The notes under the pieces were generated by a model. That model searched no databases and had not been told where the DNA came from. It worked only from the letters and a program-made list of their open reading frames with translations. The position numbers and the translations under genes were made by a program. From NCBI GenBank assembly GCA_015487825.1, contig WFOZ01000229.1:1-8833 (forward strand): DNA of 8,833 nt, in the 5' to 3' direction. How positions within the stretch are numbered: position 1 is the stretch's first letter; each line of letters begins with the position of its first letter. The stretch is from Planctomycetaceae bacterium (GTDB lineage Bacteria > Planctomycetota > Planctomycetia > Planctomycetales > Planctomycetaceae). Positions 6,540-8,833 of the stretch are shown here, piece by piece.

Positions 6540-6578
6540 ATTGATTGTAACGATGTTTCCGTTTTTTGAGTTGGTATT

Positions 6579-7889
6579 ATGTCAAGTATTTGGGTTTGGC
6601 CATTTGAACTTCTGGAAAAAATCGGCGAAGGCGGTATGGGGGTCGTTTATAAAGGCCGCTATGTAAAAGATGATCGTCTGTTTGCTGTAAAACTCATTCC
6701 GGCAGATATCAGTAACAAAACCCTGCTGGCTCGTTTTGAGTTGGAAATTGCCACGCTTAAAGATTTGCGTCACCCCAATATCGTACGTTCTTTTGGTGGT
6801 GTCTGTGAGGACAAACAGCGTTTCTATGCGATGGAGTTGCTTGAAGGTGGGACTCTGTGGGATAAAATTCAAAGTCATGGGTACCTTCCGTGGCCTAAAG
6901 TGATTGAGTGGGGCCGTCAGATGTGTGCCGCTCTGGCTTATGCTCACGACAAGAAAATTATTCATCGCGATGTGAAACCGAATAATTTTCTTTTGACAAA
7001 ATCAGGACAAATCAAGCTGAGTGATTTCGGTCTGGTTAGTGTCATGTCCGAAGCAAAATTAACAGCGGATGGCAGAACATTGGGAACGGTCCAGTATATG
7101 TCTCCCGAACAGATTCGTGGTAAACCGCCGTTAAGCCATAGTAGCGATATCTATTCGCTCGGTTGTGTGTTTTTTGAAATGTTGACTGGGCAACCTCCTT
7201 TTCCGGGAGATAATCCTGCTCCGATTCTTCATGCACATCTGAAACAGGAGCCGCCTTCCATTTCTGCTCTCAACAGCGATTGTCCTGCAGGATTGGAAAA
7301 ACTTGTCCTTGGCATGCTTGCAAAATCTCCGGTGGATCGCCCCGAGAATGCGATTGCCGTCTCGGAAAAACTTTCTCAACTTCGAGAAGCCCCGCGAATG
7401 GTTGAGTCCTCATCAACACAAACTAAAAAGAAAATATTACAGACGCCTAAGCAGCAGGAATTCGGTTCGGTTTACTCTGGAGTTGAAAACAGTCTGCGCT
7501 GGGCATGGGGAGGCTTGACTGCAGTACTGTTTATCCTGGCGGTTGTCTGGGCACTGAATCTTTTCAAGCCGGATCCCGGGATAGATCTTTGGATAAAAAC
7601 GGCTCGGCGTGATCCGGACCCTAACGTTCAAATTGTTGCTATCAAATCGCTTGGAGAATTAGCGACCAGGCAGGAGAACCTGCTGGATGAATTAATGGAA
7701 ATCGTTGAGTCAACAGAAGAAAAGGACGAAGTAACCGTGGCTGCATTACAGGCTTTGGCAGAACATGGCAGTGTTGCCAATCGTTTTCGTTCTCGGATCA
7801 ATAAAATTGCAAAAAGCCACACATCCCCCGCAGTTCGCTCTCAGGCGCAGTCTACAATGACAGCACTAGAGCAACAGCAACCCGAATGA
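6579..7889 (+). CDS. Membrane Ser/Thr protein kinase (Hanks type) with HEAT-like tail
   Basis: 436 residues. The kinase domain covers about 8-268: Gly loop Gly-Glu-Gly-Gly-Met-Gly-Val-Val-Tyr (16-24), ATP-binding Lys38 in Phe-Ala-Val-Lys, catalytic His-Arg-Asp-Val-Lys-Pro-Asn-Asn (129-136; Asp131, Asn136), Asp-Phe-Gly (149-151), activation segment Gly-Thr-Val-Gln-Tyr-Met-Ser-Pro-Glu (169-177) and Asp-Ile-Tyr-Ser-Leu-Gly (190-195). All catalytic residues are intact, so it should be active. A Ser/Thr/Lys-rich linker (270-300) leads to one membrane helix (about 310-328). The tail (about 335-430) looks like two or three HEAT-type repeats, for example around Asp-Pro-Asn-Val-Gln-Ile-Val-Ala-Ile-Lys-Ser-Leu and Val-Thr-Val-Ala-Ala-Leu-Gln-Ala-Leu. 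With one helix the tail should lie outside the cytoplasm, as in PASTA kinases, where it would sense or bind a partner. Only a weak GAG precedes the ATG. The targets are unknown. Confidence 0.93.
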   Translation: MSSIWVWPFELLEKIGEGGMGVVYKGRYVKDDRLFAVKLIPADISNKTLLARFELEIATLKDLRHPNIVRSFGGVCEDKQRFYAMELLEGGTLWDKIQSHGYLPWPKVIEWGRQMCAALAYAHDKKIIHRDVKPNNFLLTKSGQIKLSDFGLVSVMSEAKLTADGRTLGTVQYMSPEQIRGKPPLSHSSDIYSLGCVFFEMLTGQPPFPGDNPAPILHAHLKQEPPSISALNSDCPAGLEKLVLGMLAKSPVDRPENAIAVSEKLSQLREAPRMVESSSTQTKKKILQTPKQQEFGSVYSGVENSLRWAWGGLTAVLFILAVVWALNLFKPDPGIDLWIKTARRDPDPNVQIVAIKSLGELATRQENLLDELMEIVESTEEKDEVTVAALQALAEHGSVANRFRSRINKIAKSHTSPAVRSQAQSTMTALEQQQPE

Positions 7890-7892
7890 GCT

Positions 7893-7982
7893 CTTCTGTT
7901 TTAGAAGCGAACGTGTGCCACGGCTCTGTGAGCTGTGAATATGCCGGAATAGAAAGACCACTTGAGTCACACTCGATTCAAG
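7893..7982 (+). repeat. Three successive hairpins after the kinase stop
   Basis: CTTCT/AGAAG (7893-7907, 5-base loop); CACGGCTC/GAGCTGTG (7919-7937, 8 pairs with one G-U, 3-base loop); CTTGAGTC/GATTCAAG (7961-7982, 8 pairs with one G-U, 6-base loop). The last is followed by a TTTT only after 9 bases, so it is a weak terminator candidate at best. Together they suggest a structured kinase mRNA 3' end. Confidence 0.4.
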
Positions 7983-7995
7983 GATTACAACTTTT

Positions 7996-8042
7996 CAGTT
8001 CGCAGGTTGGGATAGCGGAGTGTTGCCCAACCTGAGTTACTG
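7996..8042. repeat. REP-like palindromic element
   Basis: CAGGTTGGG (8003-8011) and CCCAACCTG (8026-8034) are exact reverse complements around a 14-base loop that contains TAGCGGAGTG. Outside a small internal loop, CAGT (7996-7999) pairs with ACTG (8039-8042). No T-run follows on either strand. The GGTTGGG...CCCAACC arms with a TAGCG-type loop resemble the repeated extragenic palindromes mobilised by RAYT (TnpA-REP) proteins in cyanobacteria and planctomycetes; that likeness is from memory, and only one copy is in this window. It lies between the kinase and PSD1 genes, a typical site for such elements. An overlapping pair, AGTTAC/GTAACT (8035-8057), extends the structured zone. Confidence 0.45.
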
Positions 8043-8102
8043 ATCTAGTTTGTAACTGTTCAGCAAGATTTTGTTTTGCAGGCAACTCGCTGAGTAGTTA
8101 CT

Positions 8103-8833
8103 TTAGTTTTTCGTAATAACTTCATCTGCGGTAAACAGAATATTTCCGGTTACGGTCCAAGCTGCCAGTTCGTTGACCGGAAGACCTTTGGCAACTTCAG
8201 GGCTGCCGACTTTAATCAGACTGGCGGCTTCCTGGGGACTTGCGTTAAATCTTTTTAAGTCATTCTGATAGCCATCAACCAGAATTTTCAATTCTTTTGC
8301 ATTCGGTTTTCTGGAAGTGCAAAGCTGGAACATATAACTGGCAACTTCTTCAGGCGAGGTTCCTTTTTCTCTCATCGCCCGGGCGGCAAGTCCCTGTGCG
8401 CATTCCAGATACTGAGGATCATTAAACAGGAGCAGCGCCTGCATCGGAGTATTCGTGCGTTCCCTGCGAACACAACTCGATTCCCTGGTCGGGCTGTCGA
8501 ATGTTGACATTTCCGGTGGTGGAGCGGTTCGCTTGAAGAAAGTATAAAGGGTTCTGCGATGAATTTTTTCCGGCCCTGTATCCGCTTTGAAACGAGCTGT
8601 ATTTGAACCGGTATAGCCAACTGCAAACCATAATCCATTTGGCTGTGGAGGCTTGACACTCGGGCCACCTATTTTTTCAACCAGCAGACCTGAAACAAAC
8701 AGTGCCTGATCCCGAAGAGGTTCTGCATCAAGCCTGAAGCGTGGCCCTCGTGCATAGAGTCGATTTTCGGGATCTTTTTCATACAACTCAGGAGTCAGTT
8801 TCGATGATTGCTGATAGGTCGTAGACATGACCA
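8103..8833 (-). CDS. PSD1/DUF1553 domain protein (3' part; runs off right edge)
   Basis: About 243 C-terminal residues are visible; the start lies beyond the window. It matches the DUF1553 (PSD1) end of the large planctomycete proteins that usually also carry an N-terminal cytochrome c-like (PSCyt1) region and DUF1549 (PSCyt2). Signature stretches counted from the Met at 8828 are Ser-Thr-Thr-Tyr-Gln-Gln-Ser-Ser (2-9), [11 protein letters not shown] (26-36), Ile-Gly-Gly-Pro-Ser-Val (53-58), [11 protein letters not shown] (91-101), and [12 protein letters not shown] (121-132). That Met is internal: the upstream codon reads Val in the same frame and the family begins hundreds of residues earlier. 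The function is unsettled; members often neighbour DUF1501 and sulfatase genes in polysaccharide use. No clear terminator follows the TAA. Confidence 0.92.
   Translation of the reverse strand, partial: VMSTTYQQSSKLTPELYEKDPENRLYARGPRFRLDAEPLRDQALFVSGLLVEKIGGPSVKPPQPNGLWFAVGYTGSNTARFKADTGPEKIHRRTLYTFFKRTAPPPEMSTFDSPTRESSCVRRERTNTPMQALLLFNDPQYLECAQGLAARAMREKGTSPEEVASYMFQLCTSRKPNAKELKILVDGYQNDLKRFNASPQEAASLIKVGSPEVAKGLPVNELAAWTVTGNILFTADEVITKN

Larger units (their letters stand above)
6214..6578. other. Divergent intergenic region between NUDIX and kinase genes
   Basis: 365 bases without a supportable gene, AT-rich and palindrome-rich. It holds CTGATATCAG (6224-6233), a T6-C-A8 tract near 6267-6280, AGCAT/ATGCT (6284-6298), AATCTC/GAGATT (6421-6434), TTTTCGAAAA (6433-6442) and overlapping hairpins at 6512-6539. 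Both genes should have their promoters here. A six-codon ATG frame at 6349-6369 sits behind GGAGG but has no support as a gene. Confidence 0.6.

Noticed and set aside
1..8833. A defence island, CRISPR array, prophage or biosynthetic cluster
   Set aside because: None of the genes belongs to such systems, there are no spaced direct repeats, and no integrase, transposase or toxin-antitoxin gene is visible.

Overview
The window looks like chromosomal DNA from a planctomycete (phylum Planctomycetota; a Planctomycetaceae/Gimesia-like genome is my best guess). The evidence is the gene content. The right end carries the C-terminal half of a PSD1/DUF1553 protein, a family hugely expanded in this phylum. 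The left end carries a secreted SGNH/GDSL hydrolase of the planctomycete type. A Hanks-type Ser/Thr kinase with a transmembrane segment and HEAT-like tail lies near the right end. Base composition is moderate and Shine-Dalgarno signals are patchy, as is usual in the group. No rRNA, tRNA, CRISPR array, integrase or transposase gene is visible.

Layout, left to right: (1) 1-781, minus strand, 5' part of an SGNH/GDSL hydrolase that runs off the left edge. (2) 782-1379, a stretch of about 600 bases with no firm gene. It holds one possible 48-residue hydrophobic ORF and two clear inverted repeats. (3) Three plus-strand housekeeping genes: a GT2 dolichol-phosphate-type glycosyltransferase (1380-2213), an FtsH AAA protease (2376-4367) and a compact DEAD-box RNA helicase with a TTG start (4505-5638). 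(4) A minus-strand NUDIX hydrolase (5641-6213) whose stop codon lies only 2 bases from the helicase stop. (5) A 365-base divergent intergenic region rich in palindromes. (6) A membrane Ser/Thr protein kinase (6579-7889). (7) A hairpin-rich 3' region including a REP-like palindrome (about 7996-8042). (8) 8103-8833, minus strand, the 3' part of a PSD1/DUF1553 gene that runs off the right edge.

The genes do not form an obvious pathway. FtsH (membrane protein quality control), the RNA helicase and the NUDIX enzyme are general cell-maintenance functions. The spacing (over 130 bases before most genes) suggests mostly single-gene transcription units, not an operon. I see no convincing new multi-gene system. 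The observations most worth a second look are in the non-coding DNA: a consensus DnaA box beside a TATAAT element in the helicase promoter, an 11-bp inverted repeat ahead of the glycosyltransferase, overlapping alternative hairpins before the kinase, and the REP-like element after it. Three protein oddities are also worth checking: a NUDIX enzyme with half its zinc ribbon missing, a long N-terminal extension on the SGNH hydrolase, and a kinase with a probably extracytoplasmic HEAT-like tail.
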